From positions 1 to 64,000 of the forward strand of contig NZ_JACLAU010000008.1 in the NCBI RefSeq assembly GCF_014230305.1: DNA of 64,000 nucleotides. The letters are read 5' to 3'. The translations under genes and the position numbers were made by a program. Below, in pieces: positions 27,278 to 36,344 of the stretch; the stretch's first letter is position 1; each line of letters begins with the position of its first letter. The DNA is from Novosphingobium aerophilum. GTDB lineage: Bacteria > Pseudomonadota > Alphaproteobacteria > Sphingomonadales > Sphingomonadaceae. The notes under the pieces are model-generated. The model was given only the letters and a program-made list of their open reading frames with translations. It was not told the origin of the DNA and did no database searches.

Positions 27278-28458
27278 GGCCGCTGGACGGGATCCGCGTG
27301 GTCGATTTCACCCACGCGATCGCGGGGTCGACCTGCACCCAGATGCTGCTGCAACTGGGTGCCACGGTGATCAAGATCGAGCCCCCCGGCACCGGCGATG
27401 CCTTCCGCCACTACACCGAGCATGCCGGCCCCCCGGGCATGAGCGTGCCCTTCGCCGCGCTCAACGCCGGCAAGCGCTCGGTCGCGCTCAACCTCAAGAC
27501 CGGGCGCGGGCAGGCTCTTGCTCGGCAGCTCGCGGAGGGCGCCGACATTGTCGCGGAGAACTTCCGGCCGGGCGTGATCGCGCGGCTCGGGCTCGGCTGG
27601 GACGTGCTGCATGCCGCCAACCCGCGCCTTGTCATGATCTCGCTGAGCGGCTTCGGCCAGGACGGGCCGCTGCGCGACTGGGGCGCTTACGACCACATCG
27701 CCCAGGCGGTCTCGGGCATGGCGCTGATGAACGGCTTCGACGAACGCCCGTTCAAGATCGGCCTTCCGGTGGTCGACAGCTTCACCGGCTACCTCGGCGT
27801 GATCGCGGTGCTCGCCGCCCTGCGGGAGCGTGACGTGACCGGTCAGGGCAAGCGGATCGACGTCGCCATGCTCGACGCGGCGATCAAGATCATGGGCACG
27901 GCGGCCGCGATGTGGTCGTACACCGGGGTCGCGCCGCAGGGCACCGGGAACCGCGGCTTCCGGCTGGTCGCCACGGCCGAGTACTATGCCACGGCCGAGG
28001 GCTGGATCGCCCTCGGCGCGAACATGCAGCACCAGATCGAGGCGCTGTTCCGCGTGCTGGGCCATGCCGAACTGATGAGCGACCCGCGCTTCGCCACCCA
28101 CGCCGCACGGGTCGAGCACTATGCCGCGCTCAAGGGCTGGCTGACCGAGCATCTGCTGAGCCGCCGCGCCGCCGATCTCGAGGCGGAACTGACCGCGGCC
28201 GGGGTTCCGGCGGCCCGGATCCGCGACATCGGCGAGGCCCTGACCCATCCGCACGTCATGGCGCGCGGGTTGGCCGAGGCGGCCGAGATGCCGGGCCACG
28301 ATCGTCCGCTGACCGTGCTGGGGCCGGGTTTCGGGGTGGAACCCGATCCCGTGCCCCGCCACGTCCCGAGCCTTGGCGAGCACACCGGGTCGGTGCTCGC
28401 CGAGCTCGGCCTCACCGCCGCGGAGATCGCCGCGCTGGCCGATGAGGGCGTGCTGTGA
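27274..28458 (+). CDS. CaiB/BaiF family CoA-transferase, third of three
   Basis: The 394-residue protein starts LDGIRVVDFTHAIAGSTCTQMLLQLGATVIKIE (about 4-36) and keeps catalytic Asp168 in LPVVDSF. It has the classical family blocks SVALNLKTGRGQALARQLAEGADIVAENFRPGV (about 69-101) and MISLSGFGQDGPLRDWGAYDHIAQAVSGM. The start overlaps the second transferase by ATGA and the stop overlaps the CapA-like gene by GTGA. Two adjacent class III transferases could form a heteromeric enzyme, as in the benzylsuccinate CoA-transferase BbsEF, or act at different steps. Confidence 0.9.
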   Translation: MRPLDGIRVVDFTHAIAGSTCTQMLLQLGATVIKIEPPGTGDAFRHYTEHAGPPGMSVPFAALNAGKRSVALNLKTGRGQALARQLAEGADIVAENFRPGVIARLGLGWDVLHAANPRLVMISLSGFGQDGPLRDWGAYDHIAQAVSGMALMNGFDERPFKIGLPVVDSFTGYLGVIAVLAALRERDVTGQGKRIDVAMLDAAIKIMGTAAAMWSYTGVAPQGTGNRGFRLVATAEYYATAEGWIALGANMQHQIEALFRVLGHAELMSDPRFATHAARVEHYAALKGWLTEHLLSRRAADLEAELTAAGVPAARIRDIGEALTHPHVMARGLAEAAEMPGHDRPLTVLGPGFGVEPDPVPRHVPSLGEHTGSVLAELGLTAAEIAALADEGVL

Positions 28459-29555
28459 GCGACCTGCTGCTGCTGGGAGACCTGATCCTTGACGTGCCGG
28501 AGCCGGATCACTGGCTGTCGGGCCTGGCCCCGCTGACCCGTGCGGCCGGGCTGGTGATCGGCCACCTGGAGGTGCCGCACACCACCTGCCAGGAGGAGAT
28601 GCCCGGCGACGTGCCCGCCCCCGGCGCCGACCCCGCCCATCTCGACGCCCTGGCACGCGCGGGGATCGGTGCGGTCTCGCTGGCCGGCAACCACATGATG
28701 GACTGCGGCCCGGTCGGGCTGGCGGACACGATCGCCGGGCTCGCCCGCAACGGGATCGCCCACGCCGGGGCCGGACCCGGCCTGGCTGCGGCGCGGGCGC
28801 CCGCCTGGCTCGACTGGGCAGGACGTCAGGTCGCCCTGCTGAGCTACAACTGCGTCGGGCCCGAGCTGTGCTGGGCCACGGCGGACCGGCCCGGGGTCGC
28901 CCCCATCATCGTCCGGGCCGAGGATGGCGGGCCGAGCCGCCCACAGGCCAGCCTGCGCGAGATCGATCCAGCCTCGCTGGGCGCGATGCAGGCCGACATT
29001 GCCGCGGCACGAGCCCGGGCGGATGTGGTCGTGGTCGCGCTGCACAAGGGCATCACCCACCGGGTTGCCGAACTGGCACCCTACGAACGCCCGGTGGCCC
29101 AGGCCGCGATCGACGCCGGAGCCGATGTGGTCGCCGGGCATCACGCCCACATCACCCGGGGGATCGAACTCTATCGCGGCAAACCGATCTTTCACGGCCT
29201 CGGCAACGGCTGCGTCGTCACCCATGCCCTGGCCCCGGCGCAGGACCATCCCGCCCGCGCCGAATGGGCCGAGCGGCGCAAGGTGCTGTTCGGGTTCGAA
29301 CCCTTGCCCGACTATCCGCTGGCCCCGTTCCACCCCGATGCCCGGCACGGGATGATCGGACGGCTGCGGATCGCGCCGGACGGGACGATCACGCCGGGCT
29401 TCATTCCGCTGTGGTTCGAACCCCCCGGCCGTCCGGTCCCGGCCGAGTGCCGGGCGGCAGAGGTGGCCGCCTACATCGCCTGGATCGGTTCGGAAGCCGG
29501 ATTGCCGGGTCTGACGCTGCGCTCGGACCGCGCCGGCGGCTACGATCTCGCCTGA
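28455..29555 (+). CDS. CapA family protein (metallophosphoesterase-like)
   Basis: The 366-residue protein matches the PgsA/CapA family, which has a calcineurin-like fold. Marks are LLLGDLILD near the start, the AVSLAGNHMMDCGPVGLADTI block with the conserved NH, VVVALHKG, and AGADVVAGHHAHITRGIELYRGKPIFHGLGN with the conserved HxH pair. Classical CapA acts in poly-gamma-glutamate or capsule synthesis and has a membrane anchor. Here no signal peptide or membrane segment is seen, so the protein is probably cytoplasmic. A GTG start overlaps the previous stop (GTGA). It closes an eight-gene coupled operon, suggesting a hydrolase or phosphatase role in the pathway. Confidence 0.85.
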   Translation: MSDLLLLGDLILDVPEPDHWLSGLAPLTRAAGLVIGHLEVPHTTCQEEMPGDVPAPGADPAHLDALARAGIGAVSLAGNHMMDCGPVGLADTIAGLARNGIAHAGAGPGLAAARAPAWLDWAGRQVALLSYNCVGPELCWATADRPGVAPIIVRAEDGGPSRPQASLREIDPASLGAMQADIAAARARADVVVVALHKGITHRVAELAPYERPVAQAAIDAGADVVAGHHAHITRGIELYRGKPIFHGLGNGCVVTHALAPAQDHPARAEWAERRKVLFGFEPLPDYPLAPFHPDARHGMIGRLRIAPDGTITPGFIPLWFEPPGRPVPAECRAAEVAAYIAWIGSEAGLPGLTLRSDRAGGYDLA

Positions 29556-29565
29556 CCCGCCGCGC

Positions 29566-30528
29566 TCAGCGCAGCAGGGGACGCGGCACCGACCAGTCGG
29601 GGACCTTGCAGAGCCCGCAGTCGGCGCCCACGAAATACCGTCGCGCGGCCCGATCACCCTTGAGCATGGCGTCGAGCCAGCGGGTCGCGATCACGCCATA
29701 GGCCCCGCCGTTGGGCGCGGTGCGGAAAGTCCCGCCGTGGCCGGTCGGAGCATGGGCGAAGAACACCGGCACATGGACGATCCGCGCCACGTCATCGATC
29801 GCCTGGGGCCAGGCGATGTCGCCTGGTCCGCCAAGGATGTAAGCGATCGGGGCGTGCAGCCTGGCCAGTTCGGACTTGGCCACGTTCAGTCCGGTGCGGC
29901 CGTCGGCGCTGTTGTTGAACACGCCGGAGTTGAACAGCGCGGTCGCCTTGATCCGGGGATCGGCCGAGATGCGGATCGCCTGCAGGCCGCCGCACGAATG
30001 CCCCATCACCGCCACGCGCGCCGGATCGACATGGCGATAGAACGGACTGGCCGGATCGGCGTTCTGCCGCTCCAGCCAGTCGAGCCCGGCGAGGATCTGC
30101 TCGGGACTGGTCGCGTCCGGCCCGCGCCGGGCCAGTTGGGCCGGGCGATTGGGATCGGGCGGCGGCATTTCGGTGATGCGTACCGGCGGGACCAGCGCAG
30201 GCTCTTCGCGCGGAGGGCCGGGGACCACGATGACATAGCCGTGGCTCGCCACCTCGCGGAGGAACCCGGCATGGGCCAGACCATCGTCGCGGCAGGCGCC
30301 GTTGCCCCACAGCACGATCGGCAGGGGCCGGTCGGGGAGGCGCGCCGGGCGGTAGACCGTGTGGTCCGGCAAGGCCGGGAGGTACTCCGCCACCGCCGGC
30401 GCGGGGCCGGTTCCGCCCGGTTGTCCGACCACCCCGAACGGCTTCGGTGGCACCTTGGCCTCCTGCGCGCCCAGGCTGGTGGCGGTGAGCGCCAGCATGG
30501 CGAGGCCGATCCATTGCCTGCGCTCCAT
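29566..30528 (-). CDS. Secreted alpha/beta hydrolase (dienelactone hydrolase-like/PETase-like fold)
   Basis: The 320-residue protein has a signal peptide (about 1-21, SLGAQ) and an alpha/beta-hydrolase core. IVLWGNGACRDDGL supplies the oxyanion region, the nucleophile elbow is GHSCGG (about residue 169), ILGGPGDIAWP gives the acid region, and the catalytic His is in APTGHGGTF. These resemble polyester/chlorophyllase-like hydrolases. GGAGAG precedes the ATG at 30528; a longer open frame upstream has no signal peptide. It converges on the CapA-like gene (10 bp apart) and is divergent from iorA. The substrate is unknown. Confidence 0.8.
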   Translation of the reverse strand: MERRQWIGLAMLALTATSLGAQEAKVPPKPFGVVGQPGGTGPAPAVAEYLPALPDHTVYRPARLPDRPLPIVLWGNGACRDDGLAHAGFLREVASHGYVIVVPGPPREEPALVPPVRITEMPPPDPNRPAQLARRGPDATSPEQILAGLDWLERQNADPASPFYRHVDPARVAVMGHSCGGLQAIRISADPRIKATALFNSGVFNNSADGRTGLNVAKSELARLHAPIAYILGGPGDIAWPQAIDDVARIVHVPVFFAHAPTGHGGTFRTAPNGGAYGVIATRWLDAMLKGDRAARRYFVGADCGLCKVPDWSVPRPLLR

Positions 30529-30560
30529 GCCATCTCTCCGCTGATCGCAGCCATGACAGT

Positions 30561-30596
30561 GATTGCGATTCGATATAGCATAATGCGGGAGCAATC
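30561..30596. promoter_or_regulatory. Inverted repeat in the hydrolase/iorA divergent region
   Basis: GATTGC (30561-30566) and GCAATC (30591-30596) are exact inverted copies around a locally AT-rich 24-bp centre containing TATAGCATAAT. This is the most promoter-like part of the 199-bp region between the divergent genes. Its function is a guess. Confidence 0.3.
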
Positions 30597-30727
30597 GTGG
30601 CGGGGCAAGCGGGCTGCGTGCCTTGACGGACAGGGGCGCCGAAAGCGGGTTCACCTGGGCCCGCCAGCCCATTATCCTCACGCCCGAAGCATCGAAGCCG
30701 CAGCCCCGCGGCCGCTGGAAGGAACGC

Positions 30728-31225
30728 ATGAAAACGGCACTCAAGGTCAACGGCCGGACCCGTATCGTCGATGCGCCGGGCGATAAGCCCCTGCTCTGGG
30801 TCCTGCGCGAGGAGCTGGAGCTGAGCGGGCCCAAGTTCGGCTGCGGCCAGGGCCTGTGCGGCGCCTGCACCGTGCTGCTCGACGGGCAGGCGGTGCGGTC
30901 ATGCTCGACCCCGCTGAGCGCGGTGGGCAAGGCCGCGATCACCACGATCGAGGGGGTGGGCGCCAGCGAGGTCGGCCAGAAGGTCGCGGCGGCCTGGGTC
31001 GATCAGGACGTGCCGCAATGCGGCTATTGCCAGGCCGGCCAGATCATGAGCGCGGTCGCCCTGCTCAGCGCCAACCCGCGCCCCGGGGAGGCCGAGATCG
31101 ACGCCGCGATGAGCGGCAACCTGTGCCGCTGCGGCACTTATCACCGCATTCGCGCGGCGATCCGCCAGGCCGTGACCGGTCAGGTGGCCGGTTCGCTCAA
31201 CCCGGGAGGCGACCATGCCGGCTGA
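30728..31225 (+). CDS. iorA: Isoquinoline 1-oxidoreductase-like small subunit, two [2Fe-2S] clusters
   Basis: The 165-residue protein is the iron-sulfur subunit of a molybdenum hydroxylase of the xanthine oxidase family. The plant-type [2Fe-2S] cluster is held by Cys39, Cys44, Cys47 and Cys59 ([13 protein letters not shown]), the second by Cys98, Cys101, Cys133 and Cys135 (QCGYCQAGQ and CRCGTY). The ATG at 30728 is chosen because the family begins with the ferredoxin domain; its RBS is weak (GGAAC). The gene overlaps iorB by 11 bp. Electrons would pass from the Mo site through these clusters to an acceptor encoded elsewhere. Confidence 0.92.
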   Translation: MKTALKVNGRTRIVDAPGDKPLLWVLREELELSGPKFGCGQGLCGACTVLLDGQAVRSCSTPLSAVGKAAITTIEGVGASEVGQKVAAAWVDQDVPQCGYCQAGQIMSAVALLSANPRPGEAEIDAAMSGNLCRCGTYHRIRAAIRQAVTGQVAGSLNPGGDHAG

Positions 31226-33395
31226 AACCGATCGTCGCTTCGTCCTCAAGGCCCTGCTCGGCGCGGGCGGCGCGCTGGTGTTCGACATTGAGCTGGCGCT
31301 GGGCGCCGCCCCGGCCGCCCCGGCCGCCGCGGGCGAGCCGGCCGCCAGGCTCAATGCCTTCGTCCGGCTGCATCCCGACAACAGCGTGACGATCACGGCC
31401 AAGAACCCCGAGATCGGCCAGGGCATCAAGACCATGCTGCCCATGCTGATCGCCGAAGAGCTCGACGTCGCGTGGGAAGCGGTGAAGATCGAGCAGGCCG
31501 TGGCCGACCAGGCACTGTTCGCGCCGCAGTTCGCCGGGGGCAGCATGGCGACCCCGCTCAACTGGCTGCCGATGCGCCAGGCCGGAGCGGCGGCGCGGGC
31601 GATGATCCTGGCCGCCGCGGCGCAGGAATGGTCGCTGCCCGTGGCCGAGCTGTCGACCCTGGCGGGTGACGTGCTGCACGTCGGCTCGGCCCGGCGCGCG
31701 CCCTATGCCGCTTTCGCGGCAGGGGCGGTGCGCCAGGCGGTCCCCGCCGCGACCGCGCTGAAGCTGAAGGACCCGGCGGACTTCACGATCATCGGCAAGC
31801 CGACCAAGGGCGTGGACACCCCGGCGATCGTTGCGGGCAAGCCGCTGTTCGGCATCGACACCCGCCTGCCCGGCATGCTCCACGCCGCGCTGCTCACGCC
31901 GCCGGTGCGCGGAGCCGTGCTGAAATCGCATGATGCCGCCGCGGCCCTTGCCCGGCCGGGCGTCCGCAAGGTGGTGGCCCTGACCCGCCTGGGCGAGGCC
32001 GATGCGCCGGTCGACGCGCTGGCCGTGGTCGCCGACAGTTGGTGGACCGCCAGCGAAGCCCGCAAGGCGCTGCAGGTCGAGTGGGACGCCGAGGGGCGCG
32101 ATCGCCATTCCGACGCCAGCTTCGCCGCCGCCGCCCGAACCGCGCACGAGGGCCGCCCGCAGGCCGTGGTGCTGGCCAAGGGCGATGCCGCGACAGCCCT
32201 GGCCGGGGCAGCCCGTCGGCTTGCCGCGACTTACACCTATCCCTTCGTCTCGCACGCCACGCTCGAGCCGCAGAACTGCACCGCGCTGTTCCATGCCGGC
32301 AAGCTGGAGCTCTGGGCACCGACCCAGATGCCGGGCGGCGGGCAGGATCTGCTGGCCAAGACCTTCGGTCTCGCCCCGGCCGACATCACGGTACATATCA
32401 CCCGCTCCGGCGGGGGCTTTGGTCGCCGCCTGCAGAACGACTACATGGTGCTCGCGGCGGCGATCGCCCGCGAGGTCCCGGGTCGTCCGGTCAAGCTGCT
32501 GCTCGATCGGCAGGAGGACTTCAAGCTCGACTTCTTCCGCGCCGCCGGGTTCCACCGCTTCGAGGCCGGGCTGGATGCCGATGGCAGGCTGGTGGCCCTG
32601 CGCGACCACCTCGTCACCTTCGGGGCCAAGGGCAAGCCGGGACGCGGCGCCGATCTGCCGGCCAATCTGGTTCCGGCCGATCTGGTCGATCACGTCGATC
32701 TGGGCCAGACCGTGCTGGAGACGAACATCCCGCTCGGCTGGCTGCGGGCGCCCGGCTCGAACGCGCTGGCCTTCGCCTCGCAGGGGTTCCTCGACGAAGT
32801 AGCCGAGGCCGCGGGGCTGACCCTGCCCGACCTGATGCTGCAACTGCTGGGCACCGGGCGCCTGATCCCGCCGCCTGCGGGCGGACGCGGCCCGGGCTTC
32901 CACACCGGCCGCGCCGCCGGGGTGATCCGCGAGGTGCTGCGGCTGTCGGGCTGGAGCGGCGCCCGCAAGGGCCGCGGTTTCGGCTTCTACTTCAGTCACA
33001 ACGGCTATTTCGCGGCCGTGGCCGACGTGGCGAAAGGCGAAGCCGGGATCCGGGTGGAGCGGGTCTGGATCGGGGGGGATATCGGCAACACGATCATCAA
33101 CCCGCTGAACGCCGAACAGCAGATCCGCGGATCGGTGATCGAGGGCATGGGCCATGTGCTGTCGGGCCTGAAGGTGCCGGTCGACGGCGGCGCGATCGGC
33201 GTGGCCAATTTCGACAGCTACCCGCTGCCGCGGATCGATGCCGTGCCGCCGATCGAGATCGGGATGGTCCGCAGCGACTTTCCCCCCACGGGCCTCGGCG
33301 AACCGGCCATGCCGCCCGCCATCGCCGCGATCGCCAACGCGATCAGCAGCCTGACCGGCCAGCGCCTGCGCTCCCTGCCCTATGCCGAGAGCTGA
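31215..33395 (+). CDS. iorB: Isoquinoline 1-oxidoreductase-like molybdopterin subunit
   Basis: The 726-residue protein is the catalytic subunit that hydroxylates an aromatic N-heterocycle or oxidises an aldehyde with water as oxygen donor. It starts with a Tat-type signal ([17 protein letters not shown]), as in periplasmic IorB-like enzymes. Mo-cofactor regions include [33 protein letters not shown] and the C-terminal [14 protein letters not shown] holding the catalytic Glu. GGGAGG precedes the ATG. No FAD subunit is present, which fits the two-subunit Ior class rather than xanthine dehydrogenase. No pterin-loading chaperone (XdhC-like) is adjacent. The substrate is not predictable. Confidence 0.92.
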   Translation: MPAETDRRFVLKALLGAGGALVFDIELALGAAPAAPAAAGEPAARLNAFVRLHPDNSVTITAKNPEIGQGIKTMLPMLIAEELDVAWEAVKIEQAVADQALFAPQFAGGSMATPLNWLPMRQAGAAARAMILAAAAQEWSLPVAELSTLAGDVLHVGSARRAPYAAFAAGAVRQAVPAATALKLKDPADFTIIGKPTKGVDTPAIVAGKPLFGIDTRLPGMLHAALLTPPVRGAVLKSHDAAAALARPGVRKVVALTRLGEADAPVDALAVVADSWWTASEARKALQVEWDAEGRDRHSDASFAAAARTAHEGRPQAVVLAKGDAATALAGAARRLAATYTYPFVSHATLEPQNCTALFHAGKLELWAPTQMPGGGQDLLAKTFGLAPADITVHITRSGGGFGRRLQNDYMVLAAAIAREVPGRPVKLLLDRQEDFKLDFFRAAGFHRFEAGLDADGRLVALRDHLVTFGAKGKPGRGADLPANLVPADLVDHVDLGQTVLETNIPLGWLRAPGSNALAFASQGFLDEVAEAAGLTLPDLMLQLLGTGRLIPPPAGGRGPGFHTGRAAGVIREVLRLSGWSGARKGRGFGFYFSHNGYFAAVADVAKGEAGIRVERVWIGGDIGNTIINPLNAEQQIRGSVIEGMGHVLSGLKVPVDGGAIGVANFDSYPLPRIDAVPPIEIGMVRSDFPPTGLGEPAMPPAIAAIANAISSLTGQRLRSLPYAES

Positions 33396-33416
33396 GGCGG
33401 GGTTTGCCGCAGGGGC

Positions 33417-33884
33417 TCAGTCGACGCGATAGACCGACAGGCTGACCGTCGCCCCCACCTTGCCTCCGCTGGCCAGGAACAGGGCACGGTTGACCCAGTC
33501 GTAAGCCGGGGCACCGGTCTCGAGGCGGATCAGGGTGCGCATGTAGTAGGCGGTGGGCGGGACGGCTTCCCCGGCCGCGATCCTGGCGCCGACTTCGGGC
33601 GGAGCGTGGCGCAGGCCCTGGCTGAGCACCTCGATCACGACCCCGTCCGGCGTCTCGATCGCATAACGGGCATCAAGATCGGCCAGCCCGCCGGTGAGCA
33701 CGGTCTGCCAGTCGGCCCCGATCGGCAGGACCCGGCCCTGCAGCAGCGGTCCCTGCGCCTGCCCTCCCACGATCGGGATGATCCGCCGGGTGCCGGCCGG
33801 GCTCTGGCCCATTTCCACGGGTGCGGCCAGCTCGACCACCAGATCGAAGGCGTGAACCAGCGTCGGCACCGGGTTGGCGATCAT
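33417..33884 (-). CDS. DUF3237 family protein
   Basis: The 155-residue protein is a DUF3237 member, a small beta-rich family of unknown function often found beside aromatic-catabolism genes. Visible marks are VHAFDLVVEL at the start, GADWQTVLTGGLADLDARYAIET (about residues 57-79) and the C-terminal AYDWVNRALFLASG. There is no signal peptide or membrane segment. Its start overlaps the stop of the FAD monooxygenase (ATGA), so the two are made together. A role in handling the monooxygenase product is inferred from position only. Confidence 0.8.
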   Translation of the reverse strand: MIANPVPTLVHAFDLVVELAAPVEMGQSPAGTRRIIPIVGGQAQGPLLQGRVLPIGADWQTVLTGGLADLDARYAIETPDGVVIEVLSQGLRHAPPEVGARIAAGEAVPPTAYYMRTLIRLETGAPAYDWVNRALFLASGGKVGATVSLSVYRVD

Positions 33885-35170
33885 GCCGGAACCGCGGCGA
33901 CCCTGGCCCCGGCCGGGATGATCGGCGGTGCGGCGTTGAGCTGCTCCTTGGCGAAGCCGGCGGCGCGCTGGTATGCGAGCATGAAGTCCGCCCGTTCCTG
34001 GGGCGGCACCACATCATCGATATGGGTGAAGTCCCCGCCGCAACGCTCATCCACCAGATTGAGCAGGCCGAACGGGCCGGCCCCGCGGTTGCGCAGCGCG
34101 ACCTGGCCGATTGGCCCGCACAGCTCGGCGTCATAGGCCGCGAGCGCCGCCGCGGTGACCCCGTGGTCGAGCATGATCCGGCCGAGCACGCGCCCGTCGA
34201 CGATCGCCTGCGAGGCGCCGTTCGATCCGGTGGGATACATCGGATGGGCCGCGTCCCCCAGCAGCGCGACCGGCCCATCGACCCAGGTGGGCAAGGGATC
34301 GCGATCGATCATCGGGTTCTCGTAAGCCACCTCAGACCCGGCCAGCAGGGCGGGCAGGTCCAGCCAGTCATAGACAAACCCGTCGAACAGGTGCGCGAAT
34401 TCGGCCAGTTCGACTGGGCGGAACCAACCCGCCTTTTCCCAGTCATGGTCCGCGTCATAGGTCTGCTCGGCGATCCAGTTGATGTCGGCCAGACCGTCGG
34501 CATCGGGCTGCGAGATGGGATAGAGCACCACCCGGTGGCGGCTCGAGCCGAGCCCGACGAACGAGGATCCGGTACGGATCGGCCGACCCCGGGCGGTACC
34601 CCGCCACATGATCGTGCCGCCCCAGTTGATCGGCGGCTGGTCCGGGTGCATCCGGGCGCGCACCGCCGAATGGATCCCGTCGGCACCGATCAGCAGCCGT
34701 GCGGGCAGCTCGCCCGGTCCGGTGGGGCCATCCACCAGCGCGGTCACCGTGCCGTTGGCCTCGTGGCGATAACCGGTCACCTTGTGTCCCAACCGCACCG
34801 CCTCCGGCCCCAGCCGCTCCAGCACCTTGCGATAGAGCAACAGGTGGAACCGCCCGCGATGGACCGCATACTGGTGCCAGCGATAGCCGGCGAGCTTGCC
34901 GCGCGGTTCGGAATAGATCTCGCGACCGTTGCGCCCGACCAAGGCCCATTCCCGCGCGGCGATGCCGACCTCGTCCAGCTCGTCCTCGCCGATGCCCAGA
35001 TCGTGCAGCTCGCGCACGGCGTTGGGCTGCAGGTTGATCCCGACGCCGAGCGGCTTCAGGTCGTGGACGCTTTCCAGCACCACGCAGTCGACCCCGATCT
35101 GATGCAGGGTCAGCGCCAGCGCGAGCCCGCCGATGCCGCCGCCCGCGATGACAACCTTGCCCGTGGTCAT
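33881..35170 (-). CDS. FAD-dependent aromatic monooxygenase
   Basis: The 429-residue protein is a class A flavoprotein hydroxylase (PHBH/salicylate hydroxylase fold). The N-terminal dinucleotide motif is VIAGGGIGGLALALTL, the mid DG motif is LLIGADGIHSAVR, and the GD motif is ALLGDAAHPMYPTGSNGASQAI. Single-component enzymes of this type use NAD(P)H to hydroxylate a phenolic or heteroaromatic acid, but the substrate cannot be told. It overlaps the DUF3237 gene downstream, and an amidohydrolase gene lies 134 bp upstream on the same strand. The three may form one operon for an aromatic ring step. Confidence 0.88.
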   Translation of the reverse strand: MTTGKVVIAGGGIGGLALALTLHQIGVDCVVLESVHDLKPLGVGINLQPNAVRELHDLGIGEDELDEVGIAAREWALVGRNGREIYSEPRGKLAGYRWHQYAVHRGRFHLLLYRKVLERLGPEAVRLGHKVTGYRHEANGTVTALVDGPTGPGELPARLLIGADGIHSAVRARMHPDQPPINWGGTIMWRGTARGRPIRTGSSFVGLGSSRHRVVLYPISQPDADGLADINWIAEQTYDADHDWEKAGWFRPVELAEFAHLFDGFVYDWLDLPALLAGSEVAYENPMIDRDPLPTWVDGPVALLGDAAHPMYPTGSNGASQAIVDGRVLGRIMLDHGVTAAALAAYDAELCGPIGQVALRNRGAGPFGLLNLVDERCGGDFTHIDDVVPPQERADFMLAYQRAAGFAKEQLNAAPPIIPAGARVAAVPA

Positions 35171-35304
35171 GGCCTGCCTGCTGTCATGGCTCTGGGTCCG
35201 CCCGTCTTGCGTCGGGCTCCCGAGTCCCGCCCGGTGGCCCTATCGCCTCGGGGGACGGGGGGCAACGCTGCTGTGGTCGGGCGCCGGCGCATCGCCCCGA
35301 ACGA

Positions 35305-36177
35305 TCAGGCCAGCCCCAGCACCCGGGCGGCATTGTCCTTCATGATCGCGGGCAGCACCTCGTCGCGGAATCCTGCCTCCCGGGCAGCGGCGATCCATTT
35401 CCGCGGGTGGATCAGGGGAAAGTCCGATCCGAACAGCATCTTGCCGCGCAGTTGGGTGTTGGCATAGCGGATCACCTGCTCGGGGAAATAGCGCGGGCTC
35501 CATCCGCTCAGGTCGATGTAGACGTTGGGCTTGTGCAGCGCCATCGACAGGCTCTCGTCCACCCAGGGCCAGCTCGGATGGGCCAGGATGATGCGGATAT
35601 CCGGAAAGTCCACCGCCACGTCGTCGACCAGGATCGGCTGCCCGTACTTCAGCCGCAGTCCGCCGCCCCCCGCCATGCCGGTGCCCATGCCGGAATGGCC
35701 GGTGTGGAAGATCGCCGGCAGCCGGTAGTGGTTGATCACCTCATAGATGGGATAGGCGACGCGGTCGTTCGGGCTGATGTCCTGCATGATGCTGTGGAAC
35801 TTGAACCCCTGCACCCCGTGGTTCTCGATCAGGTCGCGCGCCTCGCGGGCGCCCAGCTTGCCCTTGTGGGGATCGATCGAGGCGAAGGGGATGCAGATGT
35901 CGGCATGCTGCGCGGCGAAGTCGGCGATCTCGTAATTGGACAGACGCTTTGCCCCGAGACCGCATTCGGCGTCGACCGTGAACAGGCAGAAAGCGATCTG
36001 CTGGGCGCGGTAGAGCTCGACGATCTCGGGCAGCCTGGGCCGCTCGCGCGGGGCCTTGAAATAGGCGCTGGCGGCATCGAAGAACTGGCCCATCACCGGG
36101 TCTTCGGGATCGTGGCAGCTGACTTCGGCGTGGACGTGCACGTCGATCGCCGTGATCGTATCGAGGTCGATCGCCAT
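35305..36177 (-). CDS. Amidohydrolase-family protein (ACMS decarboxylase/LigI/CouO type)
   Basis: The 290-residue TIM-barrel protein belongs to the amidohydrolase-2 family. Metal-binding signatures are IDVHVHAE (His13 and His15 type), GFKFHSIMQ, AIFHTGHSG, IILAHPSWPW and LFGSDFPLIHP. Relatives include gamma-resorcylate and 5-carboxyvanillate decarboxylases, 2-pyrone-4,6-dicarboxylate hydrolase, and the 4-hydroxyphenyl-beta-ketoacyl-CoA hydrolase CouO, all in aromatic catabolism. Decarboxylation or C-C/C-O hydrolysis are equally possible here. The ATG at 36177 is chosen by family alignment and its RBS is weak. It is followed on the same strand by the FAD monooxygenase. Confidence 0.82.
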   Translation of the reverse strand: MAIDLDTITAIDVHVHAEVSCHDPEDPVMGQFFDAASAYFKAPRERPRLPEIVELYRAQQIAFCLFTVDAECGLGAKRLSNYEIADFAAQHADICIPFASIDPHKGKLGAREARDLIENHGVQGFKFHSIMQDISPNDRVAYPIYEVINHYRLPAIFHTGHSGMGTGMAGGGGLRLKYGQPILVDDVAVDFPDIRIILAHPSWPWVDESLSMALHKPNVYIDLSGWSPRYFPEQVIRYANTQLRGKMLFGSDFPLIHPRKWIAAAREAGFRDEVLPAIMKDNAARVLGLA

Positions 36178-36344
36178 CGGAGGGGATGCCCTTTCAGGTG
36201 CGGCATGGCCAAGGCCTCTGCTGCACCCGTTCCCACCCCGGCTGTCAATCCCCGGCGGTCTTGCCGGGCCGATCCGGTCGCGGCTTGCGCCGAACCCGAA
36301 AATCGTTTTCACTCGGAGTTCGGTTCACTGTCTCGGGGGCGAGG

